Numbered from the stretch's first letter, positions 33,060 through 44,300 are shown. The stretch: DNA of 64,000 nt from Ascaphus truei (GCA_036426205.1 CM071569.1:4652876-4716875), one strand, 5' to 3'. Notes: a model not told the origin generated them from the sequence alone. Program-made: numbers and translations.

Positions 33060-34055
33060 ACCCGCAGTAAAACTGTCTTTGGCTTCAAATATTACCTACA
33101 GTATGTGCAGATGACACCCCACTGTATCTTTCACACCAAAGGTTACTTCTGCCATGCAGTGCCAAGTCCTTGATTGATGATTTTATCCGGGATGTCCCCC
33201 CACCTTCTGTTTAACATGTCAAAAATGATCATAATTTCACCTAAACCCAATAGCTCCATTTCATCCAGTCTCCCAATAATGCTGCAGAGGTGTAATATTT
33301 GAATCCTCCCTTTTCTTTTCTGCTCACACTTATGCTTTTGCTAAATCTTAATTGTTCCTCTGCAATACTGCCAGAGTACACCCTGTCCTCTATTGCTGTA
33401 CTAATACAACTCTCATTCATTCCCTCATTATCTCCCAACTTGATGATTTCAACATTCTCCTCTCTGGCCTTCTTGCCTCCCGACTCCATACTCTATAATC
33501 TACAGTATTCAAAATGCTGCTGCTAGAGTTCTCACTCACCCCTACGTCTGGCCTTTCAATGGCTCTCCATAAAGCTCTATATTAGCTATCAAACTCTCCT
33601 TCTTGACATTCTTGCGCCCCCTCTTACATTTCAGCTCTTATCTCCTGCTATATCCCTTCTTATTCCCTATGCTCTGCCATAGGCTGTCTCCTCTCTGCTC
33701 CATTTGTCTATACACCATTCTCACGCCTGAAACATTTCTCACGTTGGGCTCCCTACCTTGGTTAGTTTTCGCCTATTGCTGCTTCTTGCACTCCTGATGC
33801 ATGATACACCCCCCCTCACATACCTGTATGTTCTGCAATTCACTTGATCCTATAGTATTCTGTAAGTATCCCATTATTCCATATAGATTGTAAGCTCTGT
33901 AGGGCAGGGACTCTAATTCTCACTGTTACAATCCAGTTAAATGCTTTTGTGAAACTTTCTATATCATCTTTCTCTATTTAATTTCTAATTCAGTAAAGCT
34001 CTGAGTACATTGGTGGTGTAATATCAATACAAATATACATACATACATACCTATA
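33060..34055 (+). pseudogene. L2-type LINE remnant
   Basis: Near 33101 one frame reads VCADDTPLYLS, a degraded form of the reverse transcriptase palm motif (YADDTQLY), and near 33507 'IQNAAARVLTHPYVWP', a signature of the L2-type C-terminal region. Between and after, frames shift and stops occur. The end carries 'GATTGTAAGCTCTGTAGGGC' and 'AGGGACTC', the L2-type tail, then (TACA)n near 34022-34050. Confidence 0.75.
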
Positions 34056-34132
34056 ACATTGGCGGAGTAGCGGGGGAGCTAGTAATGGTCCTGTCAGTTT
34101 TCTAGTTTTCCTTTCTCTCTGTCTGTATTCAG

Positions 34133-34178
34133 CAAAGATGTGTATCAGAGTTTAATTGGGTACCTCAGGGATTTATGA
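34133..34178 (+). CDS. Weak terminal-exon candidate
   Basis: A long pyrimidine tract and TTCAG precede 34133 ('TTCCTTTCTCTCTGTCTGTA'). The frame starting after one base reads KDVYQSLIGYLRDL then stop (34176-34178); an AATAAA lies near 34262. A second frame is also open for 24 codons, which weakens the case. I do not recognise the peptide. Confidence 0.15.
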
Positions 34179-34294
34179 AAAGCTGTCAGAAGAGAAAGGA
34201 GCCATAAAGATTGTATGCCCAAGTAATGCTTAGTGAGATCAAGAGTAGATAGGGAAGCTTATAATAAAAGCTGAAATGGATCCAACAGGGCTTA

Positions 34295-34485
34295 GTCCCT
34301 CTAGATTAGAAGCTTTCACGAGCATGCCCTCATTACCTTCCCTATCTGTTTGTGCTTGTCTGTCCTTTTTTGGCTTGTCATTCTGTTTAAGTCCTTTCTA
34401 TCCCCATTGTATTGCGCTGCAGAATATGTTGACGCATTTTAAATAAATCATAATAATAATAATAATAATTATAGGCAAAAAGAGT
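34295..34485 (+). mobile_element. L2-type LINE/SINE tail
   Basis: 'CCTCATTACCTTCCCTATCT', 'GTTTGTGCTTGTCTGTCC', 'TATTGCGCTGCAGAATATGT', 'TTAAATAAATCATAATAATA'. The order is that of common amphibian L2-type tails, ending in (AAT)n. Confidence 0.65.
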
Positions 34486-34489
34486 TAAT

Positions 34490-36075
34490 AGACATGCAAG
34501 GGGGCTTACTTTGGGCAATGTTCACAGTGACATATTGCCCAGTGTTACAAGGTTCCTTATGAACTTAAATCTGCAGTCCGAGCTGACGGTTTTTTGTTTG
34601 AAATTTTTTTCCCCTTTAATATTTGCATCAATACAAGCCACACAATGATAAGTAATTAGCTAAGTTGCCGATCGATCCGTTTTCCTGTGATCGATCGGCG
34701 AAGATGCGACTCGGGGGTTCACTAAATGGCCGTCAGTGCAGCAGAAGAGGACCAAAGATGCAAAATTCTGTGTGGATGATCTTGTGATCAGACAGTCACT
34801 AGATAAAATTGGATCACTGCTAGATAGAGGGCAGGGCTCATAGAGGGGTGTGCCAGAGCCTGTTTCAGAAGAGGAAGGGGATATGACTATAGAAGCAAAA
34901 AATGTTACTCAGAAATGTTTAAAAAAAAAAAGAATGATTCAAGTATTTTTTCATAGTACAGAACTGATTTATTTTAAAAAAAAAATACACAGCTTTAAAG
35001 CCAATACATCTGTTTTAGCTATTACAGTGATCATATGACTTGATGAGTTCTCATATTTTATTCTGATTTTGCTCTCAGATAGTTGCAGGAGACCAGGGCA
35101 GGGAGCAGCAAATAATCTTATGCTGTTCAAAAAACAGCAAGAATGTCCACGTTGCCTTGTTCTGGGAACACTACAAGAAAATGTAAAGTGGTTTAAGCAG
35201 CAAACTCACCAAATGTCTTTCTCCAGTTTTTTTGGTACTAACCTAAAGTAGAAGCGGGGCTATGCGGCTTAATCATTGGAATCGTTTCTGCTATGAACAT
35301 TCAAAGCCCCAAGGCAAAAATTGAAAGCCACACAATATTTCCTGTGATATTGATAGTGCTTCCAGAAACTGGCAGGAATTTCTGCATCTGTAGCAGCTGA
35401 CCAGGGAGTCTCTGTGGAACGCCCAAGAGGGTTATGCTCTGAGGGACAAAAAAACAAGTCCAAAAAACATGTGACACGAAAACTCGAATGGGGAACTCTT
35501 GCACTAATATTCTTCATAGTATTTTTAACCCCAACATAATGACCCTCTTTGGACCTGCACATTTAACATGAATCCCTTTGGCACTGAAGGAATATAAGGG
35601 TCCTCAGCAGATTGTGGGTAAGATAGATACCGTATATGCCCAGTTGCCTTGGGCCTCGAAGTCTAACATCGAATCTAAACCAAACTGCTTTGAGTGTCCC
35701 TGGTCAAATTAGGAACCATTGTTCAGTATAAAGCTATTAGTTTGGTAACAAAAGGAACAAACAGGTAAAAACAGAGAGAAGCATCGAGAAAGGATTGAAG
35801 AAAGGAATCTCATAGCAGAAAGCCAAAGGATATACAACAATCCCACTTCGCAGCATATATTGGAGTTGCACTTAGCCGGGCCTCACAGCTATCTTTTGTA
35901 GGAGAGTCCTTATTACTGTACATTTAATCATGGTTTCAATATAAAATACAATAAAGTTTATAGCTTTGCAAATCCAGTCCTGTACGCTTAACAAATATCA
36001 CAGAGTAGACAGCATAGAATGACTTGGGGTCCAGTTAAAAGAGCATTCCAAGCGCAGAGGTTTTTAATTTTTTCA
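34490..36075. other. No gene supported; one acceptor-like ORF
   Basis: 'TTTTGCTCTCAG' ends at 35078 and is followed by 35 open codons (35079-35183, ending HVALFWEHYKKM then stop). No polyadenylation signal stands close and the peptide is unknown, so this is probably chance. A/T runs lie at 34920-34990. Confidence 0.35.
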
Positions 36076-36084
36076 AAATAGGGT

Positions 36085-36450
36085 TGAAGCTTGGGGTCTC
36101 CGGAGCTGAACCCCATTCATTTCAGCTTGGGGGACCCCTGGCTTCCCGAGATACTTACCTCCATATGGGGTGCCGGTATCTCTGTGCTGTTTAAAGGTCA
36201 TGCTCATGCTGGCCAATGGGAAGCCACAAGGGATGATGTCACGGTTTCCTATTGGCCCGCAGGACGTGGGAGGTTTGAAGCCGCCATTACGAGAACCCTA
36301 GATAGCCCAGCTGGGGATGCTACCGAAACCCCAATGGAGGACAAAATCTCGGGAAGCAGGGGGTCCATGGGCTGAAATGAATGGGGTTCCGATCCGGAGA
36401 CTCACTGCTTCAATCCTATTTAAAATATCGCTTGGATTGCCTCTTTAAAG
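36085..36450. repeat. Dispersed repeat family A, fullest copy
   Basis: 'GGGGTCTCCGGAGCTGAACC', 'GAGATACTTACCTCC', stem GGCCAATGGGAAGCC at 36211-36225 against 'TTTCCTATTGGCCC' at 36245-36258, then 'CTCGGGAAGCAGGGGGTCC' and 'GAATGGGGTTCCGATCCGGA', an inverted form of the left edge. So the whole element is itself an inverted-repeat transposon of ~365 bp. Confidence 0.7.
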
Positions 36451-36454
36451 CTCA

Positions 36455-37155
36455 GACATGACTACGTTTGCAGTTAGCAGTGCTACGTTCTACACCAATC
36501 ACAGACATGTTTAACATCTTAATACAACAATACTTTAATTTCAATGTTTCACCATAGTGGTCAAATAACAGGTGTCCTCACAACGAAAAAGGGAAAGCAA
36601 AATCAATTCAAAATGGACCGGCTCAGTGTAACGTCTTTCTCTGCTCTTGTTGATACTGTGAATATTTCAGTTAATAAATGGGTCAGTCCTTATCCTATAC
36701 TGATAGCTGACTTCTGTTTCTGTAGCAACATGTCATCTTCCTACCTGTGAACTGTGGTACTCAGAACACAATACTGACAAACTCTCAAACAGACAGGCCA
36801 GGAATCATTAAGGGCTGTTTATTGAAAACAAATATCTATCTCTAAATAACACCGTTTTTAAATTAACCAATTTACTAAAGGCATATTGCCAAGTATACTG
36901 CAGAAAATAGTCTTTGTACCTCAGTGATATTTCGGCAGTGTCTTTTATGCCCTGCATGTGAATGAGTATATAAAGGAGTAATATCATATTACTTATTCAC
37001 ATGCTGTTTACTCAAATCTGACACCTGGTAATCACAAAATACCAATTTATGTCACCTACCCCAAGCTGGCATTGGCATATCTTGACTAGGTATATAATGA
37101 CACTATATACTGCACATAGTTAAAGCAGCATACCCCCTACCTATCACCCCTTTAT
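36455..37155. other. No gene seen
   Basis: Unique-looking AT-rich DNA. The 68-codon ORF at 36544-36750 has no motif. Confidence 0.4.
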
Positions 37156-37164
37156 ATTTACTGG

Positions 37165-37345
37165 ATGGGAACCACAGGGTCCTAGGAGCTGAATCACACT
37201 ATTTTCAGCTCCAGAGACCCAACACCCACCAAGGGTCCCGAGATATGTATTGGTAAAGTTACCATTGTTAGTTCCCGGTTTGGTGTTTTGTTTGAAATGG
37301 CCGTCCAATGGGAAGTCTTCCTATTGGCCAGCATGATGCCGGAGG
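37165..37345. repeat. Dispersed repeat family A, partial copy
   Basis: 'GGTCCTAGGAGCTGAATCAC', 'CCGAGATATGTATTGGTAA', and a tight stem GTCCAATGGGAAG at 37303 against CTTCCTATTGGCC at 37317-37330. Confidence 0.55.
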
Positions 37346-37705
37346 AGGTGATAACAACGACATTACATCATCATTTAATTACACCGTATTAAGCCCTGAG
37401 TTGCCCAAGCAGTTCATAGTTATCAGGTCCCTAGAGGGGCGCCATATTACTGAGTGCTTGGGATGTTAGACTAAGAGCTGTATTAACTCCTTAGTGGACC
37501 ATAGGGGGCAGGGTTTGCCATGGCTAGCTAATCACTTTGGCTACTAAGGATTTAATGTAGCAAAGTCATTTCCTTTCATTTGTCACGAGGTTTAGTTATA
37601 TGTATTGTTGGGAGGGGGGTTGGGTTTTGATGTTAACCTTTTTGGTGCTGCAGGGAATTCATTTGCAATGCATGGGTAGCTCTATCCCCGTCAAAGGGGT
37701 TACAT

Positions 37706-37873
37706 CAGGGGGCGGGCAACTCCTTCCTCAAGGGCCACCAACAGGTTCGGTTTTAAGGATATCCATGTTTCAGCACAGGTGATGCAGTCTGATGGAGCCA
37801 CCAGTGCTGAAGCAGGGATACGCTGAAAACTGACCTGTTCTTGGTCCTTCAGGGCTGACGTTGCCCACCCCTG
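37706..37873. mobile_element. Family H hAT MITE
   Basis: 'CAGGGGGCGGGCAACTCC' ... 'GTTGCCCACCCCTG', with CAGCACAGGTGATGCAG / 'CCACCAGTGCTGAAGCAGGG'. The centre is shortened. Confidence 0.75.
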
Positions 37874-37879
37874 AATTTG

Positions 37880-38030
37880 CTGCCACAGGACATGGTAGTG
37901 ATTGGTATTCCCCGGCCCTTTGGTAGAAGTGTATGCTGTATGGAATTGGTTAAACAGGCAAAAAGCTTGTGCACTAATATTATTTTGCTAATGCCAAATA
38001 TTATATTCGCGCTTTAACGACTTTCAGTGA
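37880..38030. other. No gene seen
   Basis: Short unique-looking interval. Confidence 0.4.
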
Positions 38031-38037
38031 ATCCCAG

Positions 38038-38172
38038 CCATAGGGGGTTTTGCAAACTGCGATAGTGCCGATGGTGGCACTGTCGTTCAGACACTCCCAT
38101 TGAATTCGGGAGCTTCCATGCAACAATGCCCCGATCAGCACTATCGCAGTTTAATAAATAACTCCCTTACAG
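38038..38172. mobile_element. Small inverted-repeat element (~135 bp)
   Basis: Left 'CCATAGGGGGTTTTGCAAAC' then TGCGATAGTGCC; right 'GCACTATCGCAGTTTAATAA' then 'ATAACTCCCTTACAG'. Arms of about 35 bp flank a short GC-mixed loop. No ORF. Confidence 0.6.
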
Positions 38173-38174
38173 TT

Positions 38175-38860
38175 AGGAGAGACAGTCTTTGTTTCTGTCT
38201 CCTGATAAAAGTACTGTAAGTTTGAGTAAACACAGTACTGATTCTTTGGATTCTTTTTATGTGGCTTTTTGGAGGTTAAAGGGGACGGGTGGGAATTTTA
38301 TAGAGACTGTGGCAGCACCGTTCTGCTTTTTAAAAATGAGTAATATTAGATATGAGGAACAGCAAGTCTGTGAAACTCGCTTTAGTGCCTAGGAAACTTC
38401 TGAACCATTAGAAGAGATATGACTACATATAGTTTAGCAGATGAAAAGGTGTGTCCTAGTAAACAGCAGGGGTTCTCAATAGGAAGGTCTTGACAATAAG
38501 TGGATAACCTTATGCATAGAAGTTATAGGGCGTTAGATAATTGTAAGTCTATTGACCTTGTCTGTCTAGATTTTATTGAGGCTTTTATTAAGAGTGGTGT
38601 ATGATGCCAGGCTCGTAAGAACCTGGCCTGGCATTGATAAGCAATAAAGAAGATGCATAGCACATTAGTTGAATGGTAGCAGGCAATGGGTTATTGTAGA
38701 GGAACAGTATTATAAACACAGATGAGTAATTATTGATATCCCTAGCGGGTTTGTGCTACATTCCCTGCTTTCTAATATAGCCACAAGCGATCTTCAAAAT
38801 GAAAGTATTGCAATCTGGCAAATTGGTTACGCTTGCTGATAATACAAATTCAACTATGGC
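38175..38860. other. No gene seen
   Basis: Unique-looking; the 67-codon ORF 38189-38392 has no motif. Confidence 0.35.
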
Positions 38861-38867
38861 TGCGGAC

Positions 38868-39101
38868 CAGGGGCGGGCAACTCCAGTCCTCAAGGGCCAT
38901 CAACAGGTCAGGTTTTCAGGCTATCCCTGCTTCAGCACAGGTGGCTCAATCAGTGGTTCAGTCTTCATCTTCAGCACAGGTGTCTCAATCAGTGGCTCAG
39001 TCTTTGACTGAGCCACTGTTTGAGACACCTGCGCTGAAGCAGGGATATCCTGAAAACCTGACCTGTTGATGTCCCTTGAGGACTGGAGTTGCCCACCCCT
39101 G
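38868..39101. mobile_element. Family H hAT MITE with partial target duplication
   Basis: CAGGGGCGGGCAACTCCAG ... GTTGCCCACCCCTG with a double centre ('CTCAATCAGTGGTTCAGTC' and 'CTCAATCAGTGGCTCAGTC'). CTGCGGAC and CTGTAGAC flank it (6 of 8 match). Confidence 0.8.
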
Positions 39102-39104
39102 CTG

Positions 39105-39815
39105 TAGACCCATAACCAGGAAGGTCCTAGGACACATTAGTCAAATAGTACTGTCGTTGACTTTTTAATGGGAGAATTCAATTGATTCGCTACTTACTAT
39201 CAGGAATAAAAGAGGATTGAGGGTAATTCTGTGAGAATAACAGCAGACAATGGGTTGCTAGTCTGAATTGATATTGCTGCACCAATAGATCGGCTAGCTA
39301 GGGGGTATATACAGTAGTTCCCCCCCTCATCCAAATATCTAGTGAGAATGCACTTTGCACTGTTTTTAGTCAGCTGCAGGACAATATTGACAGAATAGTC
39401 CTTCAGAATCAGTTTTGAAGAACCACTAATTCATTGAATATGGGTCTTGACAGCACAAGGATACACATGTAAGCAGAAGAGCCCCAGCTGTTAAATCTGC
39501 CCTTTGCTATACAGTAGTAATACAGCATACGGTATGACCGAAGTTTACCTACAAACTGGGAACATGGAGGTGTTTTTTGTTCCCTTATCTAGTGCCGCCT
39601 TCTTCCATGTTGAGTTCTCTCCTCTCCTGTCCCTCCCTTTTCTCAGTTGTGTCTATAAAAAGGAAGGGACACGGAAAATGTACGGTAGTGAATCCCTGGG
39701 CAACCGATAAGTGTGACAGTATTTCCTGTGTTACATTAAAAATAGGAAAATAAATGTTACTTCTGACTTCTAGCTTAAACATTAGGTCAGCTCAGTATCA
39801 AGATATATATGTGTG
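39105..39815. other. No gene supported
   Basis: A very strong acceptor-like tract 'CTCCTGTCCCTCCCTTTTCT' CAG ends at 39645, but the next donor is poor and the frame is not distinctive. Treated as a decoy. Confidence 0.35.
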
Positions 39816-39819
39816 TGTG

Positions 39820-40785
39820 TGTAGAGGTATCTGTACCGTGTTAGCTGTGCTTAATAATCAAAAACGAATAGACGATACCGTTCTGTGGCTAACGAAATGC
39901 TTTTATTTGTGCGAGCTTTCGAGATACACTGATCTCTTCTTCCGGCGGCGTTACAATGGATAAAGCCAAAAAGGTTTCGGGATCATTTAGCACCTTGAGG
40001 CCAGGTTCCTGCTGCAGCCGGCGGTGCGCGCGCGCGCATCCCACCAGCTCCTTACCTCCTCCCTAGCTGTCCCCGGTGCCTACTTGCTCCCTGGCTCACT
40101 GCACACTGTGACACGTCAGCCAGCAGGAGCTGCAACAGGATTGTGATCCCGTGCTGCGACGCATCACATGGTGCACCAGGGAGCCAATCAGAGGCCAGGT
40201 ATGTGACATCATCATTTTCTCACACAAGGAACACCCCTTTCTTTACCCGCGTTAGCAGAATTGCTATTGGAAGAGACATTCATCCCAAGACGCAGTGCCA
40301 CACATGACAAAAACTTTCACTGGTGAAATGTAGAACTATAAACACATGCGTTATATTAGCCTCGGGTAACACTGGTATTAGGAGATTACTGTATCTTGTA
40401 AAGTATTTAAACCGTGGATAGGATGAACTTGGGGCTCAGCCGGCATCGTGACCCCGCCCCCCGTAATGGCAACTCCCACCTGACCCATTTTGGCCACGCC
40501 CCCCACGCCTAAAAATGATCCCTACAGACTGCAGATTGTGGTGAAGTGCAGTGCACGCGCCGCCAGGACGCAAGGCGGGTGCGCCTGCGCGTGCAGTGGG
40601 GCCTTGGCCTAAGTCATAAATCGCATACTGCACGGGGGGGAGGGATAGGCTTCAGTCAGATACATTCCAGGGTGCACTGTTTTGTAACATCGCCGGAAGA
40701 AGAGATCAGTGTATCTCGAAAGCTCCACAAATAAAAGCATTTCGTTAGCCACAGAACGGTATCGTCTATTAGTTTTTGATTTTAT
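39820..40785. mobile_element. Family F fold-back element with ~720-bp GC-rich interior
   Basis: The left arm (about 39828-39955) reads 'GGTATCTGTACCGTGTTAGC', 'CGATACCGTTCTGTGGCTAA', 'GCGAGCTTTCGAGATACACT', 'TTCTTCCGGCGGCGTTACAA'. The right arm (40681-40775) is its inverse: 'TTGTAACATCGCCGGAAGAA', 'GTATCTCGAAAGCTCCACAA', 'CAGAACGGTATCGTCTATT'. The interior has GCGCGCGCGC, AATCAGAGGCCAGG, TGACATCA-like and CCGCCCC words and no credible ORF. The compact relative is at 8104-8318. Confidence 0.7.
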
Positions 40786-40789
40786 ATAT

Positions 40790-40794
40790 ATAGG

Positions 40795-40825
<31 letters not shown>

Positions 40826-40862
40826 TATATATATATATTATATATATATATATATATATACA
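40790..40862. repeat. (TA)n microsatellite
   Basis: Alternating TA with minor interruptions, next to the right end of the fold-back element. Confidence 0.9.
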
Positions 40863-40904
40863 GCTCACCCCATTATAGTGGTGTTGTGGTGCCCTCCTCT
40901 GCCG

Positions 40905-41100
40905 ACGACGCGCACACGAGAGGACAGCTGCAGAGAGGAGAGCACGTGGACACAGCCTATGAAGTGAGGAGGAGAGAGGCTGACAGTGCAGAGAGGAGAG
41001 CACGTGGACCACAGCCCTATGAAGTGAGGAGAGAGCTGACAGCTGCAGAGAGGAGAGCACGTGGACACAGCCCTATGAAGTGAGGAGAGAGCTGACAGCA
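40905..41100. repeat. Tandem repeat, ~57-bp unit, three copies
   Basis: The unit contains 'GCAGAGAGGAGAGCACGTGG', 'ACACAGCCCTATGAAGTGAG' and 'GAGAGCTGACAG'. It carries a CACGTG E-box in each copy. ORFs on both strands across it reflect the repetition. Confidence 0.8.
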
Positions 41101-41224
41101 AATAGGAGAGAGATCTACTGTAGATGCCGGTAAATCCAAGCACGCGACATTTTACCTGATCCCGGTTATAACGCGGTCTATTCTGTGGCCCCAAGGACCG
41201 CGTTTTATAACAGGGTTCAGTTGT

Positions 41225-41303
41225 ATATATTATATATTATATATATATATATATATAATATATAATTATATATAATATATATATACTATATATATATATA
41301 TAG
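41225..41303. repeat. (TA)n microsatellite
   Basis: Imperfect alternating TA. Confidence 0.9.
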
Positions 41304-41304
41304 G

Positions 41305-41812
41305 AAGCAGGATACAAATGGGAAGGGACAGAAAACACCTGTGGGATAAAGAGATGTAGAATGTCCTTAAAAGAATCCCTGGACAAGGTAAGACCAATAA
41401 ATGAGAAAGATGCCAATATAGTGAAGTACGTTTTTATATATCAATAAAAACGCAAGAAAAATGGCTACTTACAGTGTAGCAGATAAAATCCTGTCTTTTA
41501 GCTGCAACAAAGGGTCTGGTGGCCCGTGGAGCGTCTCTCACGATGCACGCTGTGTACACCGTGGTTGGAACTCCGTCTATGACCCATTCACCCTCACCAT
41601 CCAGATCTCACGATCGTTGGTCCGTAACGTCACAACACGGAAATCGCACTATTGGCTCCGTGGGATCCGTCAGCTTGTATGGATGTGTGGTGTAGCACAC
41701 AGTCCCAATAGCCTCAAATTAGATTTTGCAGCAAACTGATAGGTAATAAAAAAGTCTGTGTAGCAGACAAATTTGAGGAGATCTTCTCAGAGACCCTCAA
41801 ATGTAGCAAGGG
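41305..41812. other. No gene seen
   Basis: A 92-codon ORF (41461-41739) has no domain and no splice context. Words such as CGTAACGTCACAACACGGAA suggest transposon origin. Confidence 0.35.
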
Positions 41813-41816
41813 TGCG

Positions 41817-42035
41817 CAAACTGTTTTTTTTTTGTTGGGGGGAGGGGTGGTACAGCAGTTACAGAGGCGCCACGCTCTTCAGCGCGAGGCCTCTGTAAAC
41901 TTACTTACCAGGCTTCGGTCCATGCGTCTCCATGGCAAAGGGGTATTTGACGCTGCATTAAATGTAAAGGGGGGTGCGACCCATGGGAAGAGAAGGCAGG
42001 GGGGGTGTGCAGTGCAGGAAATTTGCGCACCCCTG
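41817..42035. mobile_element. Family C hAT element, copy 2
   Basis: Ends CAAGGGTGCGCAAACTG and (reverse complement) CAGGGGTGCGCAAATTTCC; shared internal 'CGCCACGCTCTTCAGCG' and 'CCATGCGTCTCCATGGCAA'. Flanks do not match. The right end directly abuts the LINE fragment. Confidence 0.7.
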
Positions 42036-42765
42036 CTTTATTGCTTTATAGGAACAGATCCTCCTTTAGTCTGCTGGTCAGGAAGCGCATTGCCCAGCAG
42101 ATGCTAATGCCAATTATAGACTATGAGGACATAGTATATGGTACAGCACCCCAATCTCACCTTAGAAAACTAGACACCCTCTACAACTCAATATGCTGCT
42201 TTGTCCTCCAATGTAACTACAGCACACATCACTGCAAAATGCTCAAAGAACTAGATTGGTCATCACTCGAGTCTAGGCGCAAAGTTCATCTCTCATGTCT
42301 TGCCTTCAAATACTTTCTGGGCAAGCTACCCATCTATCTGAACAGGCTCCTCACCCCTACCACACGCAGCACTTATCATCTGAGATCAGACTCCAAAAGA
42401 CTGTTCGTGGTCCCAAGGTTCAGCAAAGTATCCGGTCTCTCCTCCTCTTACTGGGCACGTCACGCCTGGAACAATTTGCCTGAGGCTCTCAAAGTCGCAA
42501 CCAGTCTAAATTCTTTCAAAACGGAAGCTTTCTCATATTTTAATCTGGTCTGTAACTGTTTCATACGCCTAAAAGATAAAATATGTTAAACTGTTCATGC
42601 AATTTCTTTATACATAATGTATAACCCTTCTCACTTAATGTAACCATGTATTTGTAACTATGTATTTATCATCATAATTCTGTGTCCAGGACATACTTGA
42701 AAACAAGAGATAACTCTCAATGTGTTATTTCCTGGTAAAACATTTTATAAATGAAATCAAAGTTA
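42036..42765 (+). pseudogene. CR1/L2-like LINE C-terminal fragment with 3' tail
   Basis: A plus-strand frame running to a stop at 42587-42589 keeps about 180 codons of LINE origin: 'LVRKRIAQQMLMPIIDYED', 'KLDTLYNSICCFVLQCNY', 'ELDWSSLESRRKVHLSCLAF', 'STYHLRSDSKRLFVVPRF' and 'ARHAWNNLPEALK' in order. This is the region downstream of the reverse transcriptase; the catalytic domain is absent, so it is 5'-truncated. The tail has 'CATACTTGAAAACAAGAGAT' and 'ATTTCCTGGTAAAACATTTT'. It is closer to intact than the 21.7-kb copy. Confidence 0.8.
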
Positions 42766-42769
42766 GGTG

Positions 42770-43295
42770 GGTATGTATTAGCAATATGAAAATCCTGGAT
42801 ACTCAGAAAACTCCATGTTTTTCTAGACAAATCCAATAATATTGGAGAGATATACTCCGAAATTCAACAAGCATCCGATGAGGGGTATCACACCTGATCC
42901 ATGTTAATTCCTATTGACTTGAATGGCAGTTAACCCCAGATCGGGTGTGAAACCCAGCATGGAGGCTGGAGGAATCTGCCCCTTAGAACTCGCTGAGAAG
43001 ACATGACCTGAAAAAACTCGTGTCCAAAAGCTCTTTCCACTCAATTCTGCTGTCAAGTCATCACGGAGAGTACTAGCAAATTTATACATATCAATATCAT
43101 TCAAGATGTCCTATATTTTATTCCAGGCTTATTATGCATGAAAGTAATTGAAGGTCACCTGTTTGATATTCAATTGGTATTGTCATTTCTTCTGTATGTA
43201 ATGCTTATCGCAAATGTGCTTAACTGCTGGCTGTCTAGCTTGGCCTTCAAGAAACACTTATTTAATACACTTTGGATTCACCGTCCACGTGCTGT
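42770..43295. other. No gene seen
   Basis: Unique-looking DNA; the 66-codon minus ORF 42904-43104 has no motif. Confidence 0.4.
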
Positions 43296-43300
43296 AGAGC

Positions 43301-43495
43301 CAGGTTAGCCAACTCCAGTCCTCAAGGGCCACCAACAGGTCAGGTTTTCCAGATATCCGTGCTAAAGCACAGGTGGCTCAATCGGTCCCTGCTTCAGCAC
43401 AGGTGGTTCAGTCGTTGAAACAGGGATATCCTAAAAATGTGACCTGTTGGTGGCCCTTGAGGACCCCCCCCCCCACTTGTTGTTGGCCACCCCCG
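43301..43495. mobile_element. Family H hAT MITE
   Basis: 'CAGGTTAGCCAACTCCAG' ... 'GTTGGCCACCCCCG', with doubled 'GCACAGGTGG' blocks and a C-run in the right arm (43464-43476). Confidence 0.75.
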
Positions 43496-43499
43496 TATT

Positions 43500-43855
43500 A
43501 GATACTTGTAATGTTTTAGTCCACAATGTGATCTTTGAAGATGTTAGTGTCATTTATTGGAATGAAGCAGATGTCTTCGCTAGTAAAGGAAGCAGTTTCA
43601 CGGTATATTGAATACGAGCCAAAGATGGCAAGGGGTAGGACAATCTCATACAAATCCACACCCGATAACTGTAGCTGTTAAGCAGGTACTGTACCTATTT
43701 GTATGGCCTTATCTATTAAAACCAGATGTACCTAATGTAGCTATTTCTGCCGGTGCGCGAGAGCAGAGGAGTGCGCTACTAGCTGAATCTCATTGGTTGA
43801 AGTCCAGAACCTTCAGCTATTTACCGGTGTTAGAAGATGAATGATTTGATACAGT
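43500..43855. other. No gene seen
   Basis: Unique-looking DNA; no motif in the 78-codon ORF 43608-43844. Confidence 0.4.
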
Positions 43856-43859
43856 AAGT

Positions 43860-44174
43860 CAGGGGTGCGCAAACCTCTCGCTCTACGCCCCCCTGCCTGC
43901 GCTCCTCCCCTGCTTGCGGCCCCCCTTACCTTGTCTCCGGCGTCAAATGACACTGCGGTTCATGTGACGTTGCGTTGCCGTGGCGAAGCGTCGCCCGAAG
44001 CCGTCGGAGACAAGGTAAGGGAACATACAGAGGCCTCGCACAGTCCCCTCGCATTTAATTCAAATGCTTTGGGGAAGAGCGCGGGTCCTCTGTAAGCACC
44101 GCCCCCCCCCTCCCCCAGAAAATCTCGCACCCCCCAGTTTGTGCACCTCGCACCCCCCAGTTTGCGCACCCCTG
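43860..44174. mobile_element. Family C hAT element with perfect 8-bp target duplication
   Basis: Begins CAGGGGTGCGCAAACC, ends GTTTGCGCACCCCTG. CAGTAAGT flanks both sides exactly (43852-43859 and 44175-44182). The interior holds inverted 'TTACCTTGTCTCCGGCG' / 'GTCGGAGACAAGGTAAG' arms and a terminal duplication 'CTCGCACCCCCCAGTTTG'. No transposase. The intact duplication implies a fairly recent insertion. Confidence 0.85.
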
Positions 44175-44179
44175 CAGTA

Positions 44180-44300
44180 AGTGATCAGCAGGTTACTGGG
44201 ATGTTCCCACCATTTATATTTGATGTATATATTACATAAAAGTGCAGTAAATCCAGAAATTCAAGTGTTTTGATAATCAAATAAATAAATGACTGGGCTA
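44180..44300. other. No gene seen
   Basis: Short AT-rich interval. Confidence 0.4.

Noticed and set aside
35079..35186. Terminal exon reading IVAGDQGREQQ...HYKKM
   Set aside because: 35 open codons are not rare by chance, there is no near polyadenylation signal, and the peptide is unfamiliar.
39504..39710. Exon after a very strong polypyrimidine acceptor (ends 39645)
   Set aside because: The following donor (ACG|GTAGTG) is poor, two frames are open for only ~12 codons, and the ORF start lies upstream of the acceptor.
42005..42035. Upstream start codon of the 194-codon LINE ORF as a real gene start
   Set aside because: The first ~10 codons lie in the adjoining hAT element; the frame is accidentally extended.
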